From Faecalibacter macacae (GTDB taxonomy: Bacteria > Bacteroidota > Bacteroidia > Flavobacteriales > Weeksellaceae): a stretch of 64,000 nt of DNA. Location: positions 62,001 through 126,000 of the forward strand of contig NZ_RDOJ01000006.1 in NCBI RefSeq assembly GCF_003687725.1. The letters are read 5' to 3'. Position numbers and translations under genes: made by a program. This document shows, one piece after another, positions 1 through 9,245 of the stretch. The first letter of the stretch is position 1. Each line of letters begins with the position of its first letter. The notes beneath the pieces were generated by a model. It saw only the letters and a program-made list of their open reading frames with translations, did no database searches and was not told the DNA's origin.

Positions 1-372
1 AGAATTGGTAAAAATCTTTGGGAAGCTCAGGATTTATACATCGAAAATTCGCCTTTATTTTATACGCCAAATGTAAATACACCAGTTGCAATTATGCACA
101 ATGATAATGACGGAGCTGTGCCGTGGTACCAAGGTATTGAAATGTTTATGGCACTACGTCGTTTAGGAAAACCAGCATGGTTGTTAAATTACAACAACGA
201 TGAACATAACTTAATGAATCGTGCCAATAGAAATGATATTCAAAGACGTCAACAACAATTTTTTGATCATTATTTAAAAGGTGCTCCTGCTCCGAAATGG
301 ATGACTACTGGAGTTCCTGCTACAATGAAAGGAATTGATTGGGGCTTTGAAGTGGAAGAAGTAAATCATTAA
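1..372 (+). CDS. S9 family (prolyl oligopeptidase-type) peptidase, C-terminal end
   Basis: Only the last ~123 codons are in the window; the reading frame is open from base 1, so the gene starts upstream. The visible part is the end of an alpha/beta-hydrolase peptidase domain. HNDNDGAVPW carries the acidic residue of the triad, and NNDEHNL carries the catalytic His, followed by the final helix (RRQQQFFDHYLKG) typical of the family. These enzymes cleave peptides after specific residues, usually in the periplasm of Bacteroidota. The nucleophile Ser and any signal peptide lie outside the window, so subfamily (DPP IV-like or acylaminoacyl-peptidase-like) cannot be decided. The family call is firm. 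Confidence 0.85.
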   Translation, partial: RIGKNLWEAQDLYIENSPLFYTPNVNTPVAIMHNDNDGAVPWYQGIEMFMALRRLGKPAWLLNYNNDEHNLMNRANRNDIQRRQQQFFDHYLKGAPAPKWMTTGVPATMKGIDWGFEVEEVNH

Positions 373-475
373 TAATTAATCAATTAAATAATTAACTATT
401 TGAGTGTTAATCTTATGTGTACTTCAATATGTTTTAATAAGATTCAATAATATTCACTTTGGTTCAATAAATCTC

Positions 476-510
476 CCCCTATTTCTCCCCCCGAGGAATA
501 GGGGTATTTT
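476..510 (+). terminator. Likely rho-independent terminator after the S9 peptidase
   Basis: Twelve-base arms (CCCCTATTTCTC at 476-487 and GAGGAATAGGGG at 493-504, one G-T pair) enclose a loop of five C. A short T-rich run (TATTTT) follows. It lies about 100 bases after the peptidase stop. The T tract is weak, so termination strength is uncertain. Confidence 0.5.
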
Positions 511-562
511 AGTTGCAGTTAATTCTAATACCAAAGTTATAGCATGATTAATTTTCATTTAA

Positions 563-1927
563 AAAGAAAGGAAACTAATAAACCTACAATCTGTAGACGC
601 ATATCTTACGGGATACTTTAGAAATCCAAGTGACAGACTTAAAATCTCAGTAGGTAAATCAATCAATCCAATAGAATTCGGTGATGCTGGTAATAATTTT
701 AAGTTTAATAGAGATAAAATTAATAAGTCTAAGAAGCACGGTGTTATAATCTTTAAACAGATGTTGGAGGATTTTGAGGCGGCGACTTCTAAAACTGAAG
801 CTTTCTTCATAGCGAATGGAATTAAACCCTTTAAAGATGATTTTAAAGAACAATTATTAATTAATCTTGGAAGGAAATTCGAAGAAGATGATAATAGGAT
901 ATTATTAGTCGATTTTATTGAGAAGTATTGCAATGAAAGAACCCAAATGACTCTCAAAGGACAGAATCCAATTAAGGAGAATTCATTAAATAAATATAGG
1001 GAGCAAGGAACTCACATTAAGAACTATCAGGAATATCTTAAAAGACAAATTTATGTTGATGAGTTTAGCTATGAAATGTATATGGAGTTTTTAGATGTGA
1101 TTAATAAAATTGCAATTTAATCACATTAAGAGTAAGAGTAGATTAACTAATAAACTAGGATATTCTCAAGACACCATGAATACGATATCAACTAAACTTA
1201 GATATATTTTGAAACAAGCACGTATTCGTGGTTATAATATACATTCAACATTGTTTTAGATGATGACAGGTTGGTTGTTGGAGTTGGTAAGGGATCAAGA
1301 GGTTATTATTTTAATGAAGAACTACTTCTTCAGATTTATAATCATCAACCTGAATCTGAAATGACCCAGCATGCAAAGGATTTTATTATGATCGCATCAA
1401 CAACAGGAATGCGTCATCAATCTGTAGCTTTAATATATGATGAACATCCAATTGAAATTATAACACCAGAAGTGGATAAGTTTTATGTTGTCATGTATCA
1501 GGCTGATAAAACTGGAATCAAGTTGCTATCACCTATTATGAAGCCAGCAATGGAGGTTTATGATCGTTTGGGAAGGTTCCCTTCTTATAATAGTGTAACT
1601 ACAATAACTAGGCAGATTCGGAGGTTACTAATAGAAATTGGAATTGAAGATGAGGTTAATTTAACCAAAACTATATTCGGAGTAGGTGAGGTGAAAGTAA
1701 CCAAAAAATTAAATGAAATTGCAAGTAGCCATGTTTGTAGAGCTAGCTTTATAACAAATGCACTTAATCTTAGAATGGATAGGAATAAAGTTAAAATGAT
1801 GACGCATCAAGGAATGAATGATGGAACTGCAATCTTCCTTTAAGATAAACGAAGTGATATAGATAGAGCGATTCAGTTTTATGAGGCAAGTAAAGATCTA
1901 GATTCAGTATTATTTACATATAAATAA
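563..1927 (+). pseudogene. Decayed tyrosine recombinase (phage/transposon-type integrase)
   Basis: Three stretches in different frames add up to one integrase of about 450 residues. From 563 to 1120 (frame 2) there is an N-terminal beta region (YFRNPSDRLKISVGK) and a SAM-like core-binding helical domain. The frame then shifts to frame 3 (about 1137-1257, NTISTKLRYILKQARIRGYN) and back to frame 2 (1259-1843), which holds the catalytic domain: Arg I in TTGMRHQSV, the HxxR box as HVCR, and a later His in MTHQG. A TAA at 1841-1843 interrupts this frame, yet the frame stays open beyond it (DKRSDIDRAIQFYEAS) to 1927. Two frameshifts plus a nonsense codon make activity very unlikely. It probably once mobilised the neighbouring restriction island. 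No clear att repeats were found. Confidence 0.8.
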
Positions 1928-2158
1928 AAAAGAGGGGTTTTTATACCCACTTTTGTGTCTTAGTAACCAATTAACAACTTCTTCCTCTATAAAATATTTT
2001 GTAGAAAATGGATTGTCTTTATCTTCTAAATAATGAGGTAATCCGCTCTTTACTCTACGTTTTAAAGTTGATGGTGACCATCTTAGCTTTTGACAATTAT
2101 CTGCACCGTACAGAATTTCTTCTAGCTTATTTTTTTTCTGAAAAACTTTTTTAGCCAT
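1910..2158 (-). CDS. Small predicted HTH DNA-binding protein (AlpA/excisionase-like)
   Basis: This 82-residue basic protein overlaps the tail of the integrase pseudogene by 18 bases, on the opposite strand. The segment RWSPSTLKRRVKSGLPHYL, then FIEEEVVNWLLRHK, resembles the winged helix of AlpA/MerR-type small regulators and excisionases, where a 'site-recognition then linear target' pattern is followed by a short acidic/aromatic tail. No further domain is visible. It reads away from hsdM, with 220 bases between the two starts and a 20-bp dyad in that gap. It could be an old recombination directionality factor of the element, or a regulator of the restriction operon. Function is inferred from size, charge and position only. 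Confidence 0.5.
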   Translation of the reverse strand: MAKKVFQKKNKLEEILYGADNCQKLRWSPSTLKRRVKSGLPHYLEDKDNPFSTKYFIEEEVVNWLLRHKSGYKNPSFLFICK

Positions 2159-2263
2159 ATGTTATTCATAGACTATCTTTTTTTAAAACGTTTATGAAGT
2201 TATAGTGATTTCTCTAATCAAAAAAAATAGGATTTCAACTTATTTTATCTTATATTATATTGA

Positions 2264-2283
2264 CAAAAATAGTACTATTATTG
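2264..2283. promoter_or_regulatory. 20-bp dyad between the HTH gene and hsdM (operator candidate)
   Basis: CAAAAATAGTACTATTATTG reads the same on both strands at 18 of 20 positions, with a perfect 12-bp core AATAGTACTATT. It lies 106 bases upstream of the HTH gene start and about 95 bases upstream of the hsdM start, so it could serve both. A TATTTTCG (-7-like) at 2346-2353 is a possible hsdM promoter element downstream of it. That it binds the HTH protein is inference. Confidence 0.4.
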
Positions 2284-2378
2284 TGACAGAATAACTACAT
2301 CCAATAAATTTCTTCGCTTCACTTTATATCCGATTGTTATTTTCGTATTTTCGAACAATAAGATCCATAGCATATAAA

Positions 2379-4718
2379 ATGACACACCATTCACATAATA
2401 AATTAGTTAGCTTTATTTGGTCAATAGCAGATGATTGTTTGCGCGACGTTTATGTACGAGGAAAATACAGAGATGTTATATTGCCATTCGTAGTTTTACG
2501 TCGTATCGACTCGCTTTTAGAACCAACAAAAGATAAAGTTCTTGAAGAAGTTAAATTCCAAAGAGAAGAGTTAGGACAAGTAGAATTAGATCCACAAGGG
2601 TTAAGAGATGCATCGGGTTATGTATTCTACAACACCTCATCGTGGACAATGGAGAAGCTAAAAGGTACAGCTACTAATTCTCAACAAAAACTTATCGCTA
2701 ATTTTGAAGAATATTTAAACGGATTCTCGTCGAATGTGAAGGAAATCATCGAGAAATTCAATTTAGTTGCTCAGGTGCGCCATATGGCTTCTAAAGATGT
2801 TTTATTAGATGTTTTAGAGAAGTTTACTTCACCGTATATCAATTTAACTCCATTTGAAATTAACGATCCCGAAGGTCGTCCACTACCAGCGTTATCTAAT
2901 CTTGGTATGGGGTATGTTTTCGAAGAATTGATTCGTAAATTCAATGAAGAAAATAACGAAGAAGCAGGGGAACACTTTACGCCACGTGAAGTTATTCAGT
3001 TGATGACGTCAATGGTTTTCGAACCAATCAAAGATAAATTACCTCCTGTTATTACGATTTATGACCCATGTTGTGGTTCTGGAGGAATGTTGTCGGAGTC
3101 AGAGAATTTCTTAATCGAAGATAGTGGAATCAGTTATGCTGGTGATATTTATCTGTACGGAAAAGAAATCAATGATGAAACCTATGCGATATGTAAATCG
3201 GATATGATGATTAAAGGGAAGAATCCAGAAAATATTCGTGTCGGTTCTACTTTGTCAACGAATGAGTTTTCAGGGGAGAAATTCGATTTTATGTTATCTA
3301 ATCCACCATACGGGAAATCGTGGGCTTCGGAAGTAAAATACATCAAAGATGGAAAAGATGTCATTGATACTCGTTTCCAATTCAAATTAAAAGATTATTG
3401 GGGAAATTGGGAAGTAGTGGATGCCACACCAAGAACTTCAGACGGACAATTACTGTTTTTAATGGAAATGGTGGATAAAATGAAAGCACCAACTGCCAAT
3501 AAAATCGGAAGTAAAATTGCTTCGGTTCACAACGGTTCGTCTTTATTTACTGGTGATGCAGGTTCGGGTGAGTCCAACATTCGACGTTACATTATTGAGA
3601 ATGATTTATTAGATGCCATCGTACAATTACCCAACAATATGTTTTATAACACGGGGATTACGACGTATATCTGGTTATTGAACAATAACAAACCAAAAGA
3701 ACGACAAGGTTATGTGCAATTGTTAGATGCCAATAATTTATTTCAGAAATTACGTAAAAATTTAGGTTCTAAAAACTGCGAATTAACGCCAGCACAAATT
3801 CAAGAAATTGCTCAAGCTTATTTAGATAACTTAGAGGAAACGAAAGAAGGTTCTGAATTAAAAATCAAACGTTTTAAAAATACTGATTTCGGTTATTACA
3901 AAGTAAACATCGAGCGTCCAAAACGTTTACGTTCTCAGTTTACGAAAGAAGCTTTAGAAACTTTACGTTTCGATAAAGCTTTGGCTACGCCAATGCAATT
4001 AATTTACGATACCTACGGTGATTTAGCGTATGTAGATTTATCATCGAAAATTGATGAAATTGCTAAACGCGCCGAAAAAGAAGATTGGGGTTTAAATAAA
4101 AAACAGATTGCGAAGTTAGTGGATCCTGCGACTTGGCAAAAACCAAAAGCCATTTACGACGCTGCGCTAGCTTTATGGAATCACGTTGGTGATGATATTT
4201 TTATGGATTTTAACGCCTTTAGTTCGTTAGTGGATGAAATTGTTAAGAAACATAAATTCAACCTTTCAGCAGCTGAGAAAAAGGCGATCTTAAACGCCAT
4301 TTCTACTTACGATGCAACAGCTGAAAAAGTAATTAAAAAAGTTGAAAAACTTTCTGGTGACAAGTTAAACCAATTGCTTGATAAATTAGGATGTACAGTC
4401 GACGAATTACCATTCTTTGGCTATTACCCAACGGCTAAAGCAGGTGAATTTATTACGTATGAAACCGAATCAGACTTACGTGATAGTGAACAAATCTCGC
4501 TAAACGAAGAAATCTTAACTTATTTCCAACGCGAAGTAATTCCTCACGTAGAAGAAGCATGGATTAATCTAGATTCAGTTAAAATTGGGTACGAAATTTC
4601 GTTTAACAAATATTTTTACCAACACACACCACTTCGTTCAATTGAAGCCATTACAGCCGATTTATTAGCCTTAGAAGAACAAGGTGATGGTTTATTGGCT
4701 GAAATCCTAAAATTTTAA
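2379..4718 (+). CDS. hsdM: Type I restriction-modification system, DNA methyltransferase subunit (M)
   Basis: N6-adenine methyltransferase subunit of a type I restriction-modification complex; with HsdS it methylates the recognition site, and with HsdR added it forms the restriction complex. The ATG at 2379 (MTHHSHNKLVSF) is preferred over an upstream TTG at 2334, because family members start at this helical segment and a -7-like TATTTTCG lies between the two. Counting from this ATG: N-terminal helical domain to about residue 170, AdoMet motif I DPCCGSGG at about 229-236, catalytic motif IV NPPYG at about 308-312, preceded by the conserved EHFTPREVIQLM. At 779 residues it is longer than the ~500 of the E. 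coli enzyme, with a C-terminal extension typical of this branch. It ends 3 bases before hsdS, so they are co-transcribed. Confidence 0.95.
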   Translation: MTHHSHNKLVSFIWSIADDCLRDVYVRGKYRDVILPFVVLRRIDSLLEPTKDKVLEEVKFQREELGQVELDPQGLRDASGYVFYNTSSWTMEKLKGTATNSQQKLIANFEEYLNGFSSNVKEIIEKFNLVAQVRHMASKDVLLDVLEKFTSPYINLTPFEINDPEGRPLPALSNLGMGYVFEELIRKFNEENNEEAGEHFTPREVIQLMTSMVFEPIKDKLPPVITIYDPCCGSGGMLSESENFLIEDSGISYAGDIYLYGKEINDETYAICKSDMMIKGKNPENIRVGSTLSTNEFSGEKFDFMLSNPPYGKSWASEVKYIKDGKDVIDTRFQFKLKDYWGNWEVVDATPRTSDGQLLFLMEMVDKMKAPTANKIGSKIASVHNGSSLFTGDAGSGESNIRRYIIENDLLDAIVQLPNNMFYNTGITTYIWLLNNNKPKERQGYVQLLDANNLFQKLRKNLGSKNCELTPAQIQEIAQAYLDNLEETKEGSELKIKRFKNTDFGYYKVNIERPKRLRSQFTKEALETLRFDKALATPMQLIYDTYGDLAYVDLSSKIDEIAKRAEKEDWGLNKKQIAKLVDPATWQKPKAIYDAALALWNHVGDDIFMDFNAFSSLVDEIVKKHKFNLSAAEKKAILNAISTYDATAEKVIKKVEKLSGDKLNQLLDKLGCTVDELPFFGYYPTAKAGEFITYETESDLRDSEQISLNEEILTYFQREVIPHVEEAWINLDSVKIGYEISFNKYFYQHTPLRSIEAITADLLALEEQGDGLLAEILKF

Positions 4719-4721
4719 GCC

Positions 4722-6029
4722 ATGACCTACGTACAGTACAAAGATAGCGGGATCGACTGGATTGGACAGATTCCGGCGCATTGGGAACTAGAAAAATTTA
4801 AATATTTAGGATTTATATACCCTGGTTTAAGTGGTAAAAAAGGAGATGATTTTAATAAAGAAATTTTTGAAGGAGCAAAAGAGTTTGTTCCATTTACAAC
4901 TATATGTAATTATTCACAAATTAAAGATGAAAGATTTCAATATGTGAGAATTTCTCAAAACGAAATTCAAAATAAAGTAATAAAAAATGATTTACTTTTT
5001 TTAATGAGTAGTGAGACTTTAAATGATATTGCTAAAACATCTGTTTATTTATTAGATAAGTCTTCGTATTTAAATTCTTTTTGTAAGGGTTTTAGAATTT
5101 CATCAACTAAACTGAATTCAATTTTTACAAATTATTTACTAAGTAGTAAGAATTATAGAAATTATTATGAGTTATGTGGACGTGGATTTACTAGAATTAA
5201 CATTAAACAAGAATATATAAATGACACTATAATTTCTATACCCCCAATCCACGAACAAGAAGCCATTGCGAATTTCTTAGACGAAAAAACAGCGAAAATT
5301 GATGCGTTGGTGCAAACCAAAAAGCATCAAATAGAAAAGCTTAAAGAACTGCGCCAAGCCAAAATTCATCAAGCTGTTACCAAAGGTTTAGATGCCAATG
5401 CACCAACAAAATATTCAGGTGTAGCATGGATCGGTGAAATTCCAGCGCATTGGGAGGTGAAGAAAGTTAAAGAAATATTTAAATTAATAATTGAGCCAGC
5501 ACCTATCGGTAATGATTATGAATTACTATCGGTATATACTGACATCGGAGTAAAACCTAGAAAAGAACTTGAAGAGAAAGGTAATAAAGCTTCAACTACT
5601 GACGGTTATTGGATTGTTAGAAAAGGAGATATAATTGTTAATAAACTACTTGCTTGGATGGGTGCAATAGGTATTTCCAATTATAATGGCGTTACCAGTC
5701 CAGCATATGATATATTAAGAAATAAAGTTCCTATTATAGGTCTATATTACCATAATTTATTTAGAATGAAGTCCACATCAACTGAATTAAAAAGACATTC
5801 TAGAGGAATAATGGAAATGAGATTACGTTTATACTTTGAAAAATTTGGTCAAATTTTAGTTCCTTATCCTCCATTAGATGAACAAGAACAAATTGTTGCT
5901 TATTTGGATGAAGTCACAGGAAAAATAGACGAAGCCATTGCCCAAAAACAAGAACAAATAACCAAATTAAAAGAATACAAACAAAGCTTAATTAACGATG
6001 TAGTAACGGGGAAAGTTAAGGTTTGTTAA
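4722..6029 (+). CDS. hsdS: Type I restriction-modification system, specificity subunit (S)
   Basis: Target-recognition subunit with the usual two-fold layout in 435 residues. Each half begins with a near-repeat (KDSGIDWIGQIPAHWE at 7-22, KYSGVAWIGEIPAHWE at 230-245), followed by a target recognition domain. Each half ends with a conserved spacer helix that starts at PPIHEQE (174-180) or PPLDEQE (383-389). The two recognition domains (about 23-170 and 247-380) are visibly more AT-rich and less family-like than the spacers, as expected for exchangeable domains. The DNA sequence recognised cannot be read from the protein. It starts 3 bases after hsdM; hsdR follows after 93 bases. Both halves look intact, and no second hsdS or inverted recognition domain lies nearby, so shuffling is not indicated here. 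Confidence 0.95.
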   Translation: MTYVQYKDSGIDWIGQIPAHWELEKFKYLGFIYPGLSGKKGDDFNKEIFEGAKEFVPFTTICNYSQIKDERFQYVRISQNEIQNKVIKNDLLFLMSSETLNDIAKTSVYLLDKSSYLNSFCKGFRISSTKLNSIFTNYLLSSKNYRNYYELCGRGFTRINIKQEYINDTIISIPPIHEQEAIANFLDEKTAKIDALVQTKKHQIEKLKELRQAKIHQAVTKGLDANAPTKYSGVAWIGEIPAHWEVKKVKEIFKLIIEPAPIGNDYELLSVYTDIGVKPRKELEEKGNKASTTDGYWIVRKGDIIVNKLLAWMGAIGISNYNGVTSPAYDILRNKVPIIGLYYHNLFRMKSTSTELKRHSRGIMEMRLRLYFEKFGQILVPYPPLDEQEQIVAYLDEVTGKIDEAIAQKQEQITKLKEYKQSLINDVVTGKVKVC

Positions 6030-6122
6030 TCAATACCAACTAAACGACTATAATTAAAAGGTTAAAAACGAATCATATATTAATTCAAATTAACCTTTAC
6101 TAAACTTAACACAAAGAATAAA

Positions 6123-9100
6123 ATGTCAACTCACTATAACGAACAAGCACTAGAATCTTCAATCGAAAAATCCCTTGTTGGTGTTTCCTTGGAAGATTTA
6201 AAAAACGAAGGAAAAACTTTATCTTTATTTAACGAGGAAAATCAAGTCTATATTACTGCAAACAAATATTATATTGGTTCACCAAGTGATTTTGATAAAC
6301 GATATGCAATTGACACAACTCGTTTCTGGGATTTTTTAGAAAATACACAGAAATTAGAATTAGAAAAATTAAAAGTTTCTCCAGATTGGCAGCTAAAAAT
6401 CTTGGAACGTTTCGAGCGAATGATCAAGAAAAAAGGATTGTTGCATCTACTTAAAAAAGGTTTAGATGTCGACAATGCTCACTTCACTTTATTCTACGAA
6501 GCTCCAAGTGCAAGTAGTGCACAATCGATCAAAGATAACTTCAAGAAAAATCAGTTTTCTGTAACACGTCAATTAAGATATTCTTCGGTAAATGCGGGAG
6601 AAGAAATTGATATGGTAATTTTTATCAACGGTTTACCCTTTTGCACCATCGAATTAAAAAATGCTTGGACAGGTCAAACAGCTGCTGTACAAGGCATACA
6701 TCAATACAAACTTACAAGAGATTTCAAACAACCATTATTAGAATTTGGTCGTTGCTTAGTTCATTTCGCTGTAGATACAGACGAAGTGTATATGACGACG
6801 AAATTACAAGGTAAAGACACGTTTTTCTTACCTTTCAATAAAGGTAACAATTTAGGGAAAGGAAATCCTGTAAATCCAAATGGTCACAAGTCAGCTTATT
6901 TGTGGGAAGAAGTTTTTCAAAAAGAAAATATTGCCAAAATTATTCAACACTTTATGTTGTTGGAAGGTGCTGACAAAGATCCATTGAATAAAAAGTTTTA
7001 TATTTTTCCGCGTTACCATCAACTAGATGTTGTTGCTAAACTGATTAATGATGTTCAAGAAAATGGTGTAGGAGGAACTTATCTTATCCAACATTCAGCT
7101 GGATCTGGCAAGAGTAATTCAATAACATGGGCTGCATTCCAACTAATTGAGTTAGAAAATACTGATGGTAATCCAATGTTTGATTCTGTTATTGTGGTAA
7201 CCGACAGACGTATATTAGATAAACAGCTGAGAGATAATATTAAGAGCTTCTCAGATATCAAAAATATTATTGGAGCTGCTTACTCATCTAATGATTTAAA
7301 ACTCGCTTTAGAGGGCGGAAAAAGGGTAATTATCACAACCATCCAGAAATTTCCACATATCATAGACAGTGTAGATGAAATGAGTGATAAACGTTTCGCT
7401 GTAATTATCGATGAGGCTCATTCATCTCAAGGTGGAACCGCTGCGGATAAGATGAACCAAGTTCTGGGGAAACTAGAAACCAATGAAGAAGGTGAAGTAG
7501 ATGGACAAGATTTAATTATTCGTGCAATGGAAGCTAGAAAAATGAGATCTAATGCGTCCTACTTTGCTTTTACAGCAACGCCTAAAAATGCGACTTTAGA
7601 ACGATTCGGCGTTAAACAGGATGATGGTTCATTTAAACCTTTTCATTTGTATTCGATGAAACAAGCGATCGAAGAAGGTTTTATCTTGGATGTTTTATCG
7701 AATTATACAACATACAGAAGTTATTATCAACTTCAGAAATCTATCGAAGACGATCCTGAATTTAATACAAAGAAAGCGCAACAAAAATTAAAGGCTTTTG
7801 TGGAACGTGATGAGCGTACGATAGAAGCAAAAGCCCGTATCATGATTGATCATTTTGTGCAGCAAATTTATGATCGAAAATTATTAAAAGGGAAAGCGAA
7901 AGCAATGGTTGTAACACAAAGCATTGAATCAGCTATTCGATATTACAAAGAGATCAAGAAAATTTTAGAAGAAAAAAATAATCCATTCAAAGTGGTCGTT
8001 GCATTTTCTGGAACAAAAATGATTAATGGTGTTGAACATACTGAGTCTGGAATGAATGGATTCCCTGACACGGAAACGAAAGATAAATTTGACACAGATG
8101 AGTACAAGATATTAGTTGTTGCGAATAAATACCTTACAGGTTTTGATCAACCTAAATTAACAGCGATGTATGTGGATAAGAAACTACAAGGAGTTTTATG
8201 CGTACAAGCTTTATCTCGTTTAAACCGTTCGAATCCAAAATTGGGTAAGAAAACAGAAGATTTATTTGTGTTGGATTTCTTTAATGACTCGGAAGATATC
8301 AAACGATCATTTGATCCGTATTATACCTCAACATCGTTGTCTAAAGCAACTGATGTGAATGTATTACACGAATTGAAAGAAGAACTTGATGATTCTGGAG
8401 TTTATGAATGGTACGAAGTGGAAGATTTTAATACCAGATTTTTTAAAGGTGAACCAGCAGAATCACTAAGCCCAATAATTGATGTTGCTGCTCAACGTTT
8501 TAATAAAGAATTAGAATTAAACGATGATCAAAAAGCTGATTTAAAAATTAAAGCCAAGCAATTTGTTAAGGTGTATGGGCAGGTAGCAGCTATTATTCCG
8601 TTCGAAAAATTGGAATGGGAAAAATTATTTTGGTTTGCCAAATTTTTAATTCCTAAAATGATTGTAAAGCGCAAGGAAGACGAAATACTGGACGAATTGC
8701 TAGAATCTGTTGATCTTGCGACTTATGGTATTGAACGAGTTAAATTAAATGAAAAGCTGGAATTAGATGCTGATGAAACAAGATTAGATGCAACTGGCAA
8801 TCTACCACGAGGTGCGCATGCTGATGATGATAAAGCTAGACTAGAAGAAATTATTCGTGATTTTAACGAAAGATGGTTTGCGAATTGGGATGCTACCCCA
8901 GAAGATAAACGACAATTATTCTTTACATTTACAGATAAAGTTGTAACTCATCCAGACTACGAAACAAAATATCTTAATAATCCAGATGAGCATACCAAAC
9001 AATTGGCGTATAAAAAGATATTTGATGAGGTTGCATTAAGTATGCGTAAATTTCAAATAGAGTTTGCGAAGAAATTAACTGATGAGCATTTCAAGCAGGA

Positions 9101-9137
9101 TATGCTGAATAGTACACAAAGATTTTTAAAAAGATAA
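6123..9137 (+). CDS. hsdR: Type I restriction endonuclease subunit R
   Basis: ATP-dependent translocase and nuclease of the type I system; 1004 residues, normal length. The PD-(D/E)xK nuclease domain is N-terminal, with Asp163 and E177-x-K179 in IDMVIF...TIELK. The superfamily 2 motor follows: Walker A AGSGKS at about 326-331, DEAH box at 430-433, TATP at 484-487, and the second RecA-like fold with NKYLTGFDQPKL and ALSRLNRSNP (motifs V/VI). A helical C-terminal domain that contacts the methylase fills the last ~250 residues. All key residues are present, so the restriction system looks functional. It is the third gene of hsdMSR and is followed 5 bases later by a terminator. Confidence 0.96.
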   Translation: MSTHYNEQALESSIEKSLVGVSLEDLKNEGKTLSLFNEENQVYITANKYYIGSPSDFDKRYAIDTTRFWDFLENTQKLELEKLKVSPDWQLKILERFERMIKKKGLLHLLKKGLDVDNAHFTLFYEAPSASSAQSIKDNFKKNQFSVTRQLRYSSVNAGEEIDMVIFINGLPFCTIELKNAWTGQTAAVQGIHQYKLTRDFKQPLLEFGRCLVHFAVDTDEVYMTTKLQGKDTFFLPFNKGNNLGKGNPVNPNGHKSAYLWEEVFQKENIAKIIQHFMLLEGADKDPLNKKFYIFPRYHQLDVVAKLINDVQENGVGGTYLIQHSAGSGKSNSITWAAFQLIELENTDGNPMFDSVIVVTDRRILDKQLRDNIKSFSDIKNIIGAAYSSNDLKLALEGGKRVIITTIQKFPHIIDSVDEMSDKRFAVIIDEAHSSQGGTAADKMNQVLGKLETNEEGEVDGQDLIIRAMEARKMRSNASYFAFTATPKNATLERFGVKQDDGSFKPFHLYSMKQAIEEGFILDVLSNYTTYRSYYQLQKSIEDDPEFNTKKAQQKLKAFVERDERTIEAKARIMIDHFVQQIYDRKLLKGKAKAMVVTQSIESAIRYYKEIKKILEEKNNPFKVVVAFSGTKMINGVEHTESGMNGFPDTETKDKFDTDEYKILVVANKYLTGFDQPKLTAMYVDKKLQGVLCVQALSRLNRSNPKLGKKTEDLFVLDFFNDSEDIKRSFDPYYTSTSLSKATDVNVLHELKEELDDSGVYEWYEVEDFNTRFFKGEPAESLSPIIDVAAQRFNKELELNDDQKADLKIKAKQFVKVYGQVAAIIPFEKLEWEKLFWFAKFLIPKMIVKRKEDEILDELLESVDLATYGIERVKLNEKLELDADETRLDATGNLPRGAHADDDKARLEEIIRDFNERWFANWDATPEDKRQLFFTFTDKVVTHPDYETKYLNNPDEHTKQLAYKKIFDEVALSMRKFQIEFAKKLTDEHFKQDMLNSTQRFLKR

Positions 9138-9141
9138 TTGA

Positions 9142-9168
9142 AGCAGGATTAGTTCCTGCTTTTTTTTA
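9142..9168 (+). terminator. Rho-independent terminator of the hsdMSR operon
   Basis: AGCAGGA (9142-9148) pairs with TCCTGCT (9154-9160) around a five-base loop, followed directly by a run of T. It begins 5 bases after the hsdR stop and separates the restriction operon from the toxin-like unit. Confidence 0.85.
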
Positions 9169-9171
9169 GAT

Positions 9172-9201
9172 TTGATTATTGTAAGGGTTTCACTAAATTT
9201 G
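9172..9201 (+). promoter_or_regulatory. Bacteroidota-type promoter for the zeta-toxin unit
   Basis: A TTG at 9172-9174 and TAAATTTG at 9194-9201 fit the Bacteroidota -33/-7 consensus exactly, with a 19-base spacer. The first ATG of the downstream small gene lies 45 bases further on. It would drive the frameshifted partner gene and the toxin-like gene together. Confidence 0.6.
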
Positions 9202-9245
9202 CCTATATTTATGTGAGTTGTAATACTCACTTAAAACCTTTCAAA

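Noticed and set aside
372-560. Attachment site or tRNA at the integrase side of the island
   Set aside because: No tRNA-like fold was found, and no matching direct repeat was seen near the restriction or ars end. The short TTCAATAA repeats are local AT-rich repeats.
4722-6029. Phase-variable hsdS
   Set aside because: The two similar 16-residue segments are the normal two-fold design of HsdS. No second hsdS copy, inverted repeat pair or nearby invertase was seen.
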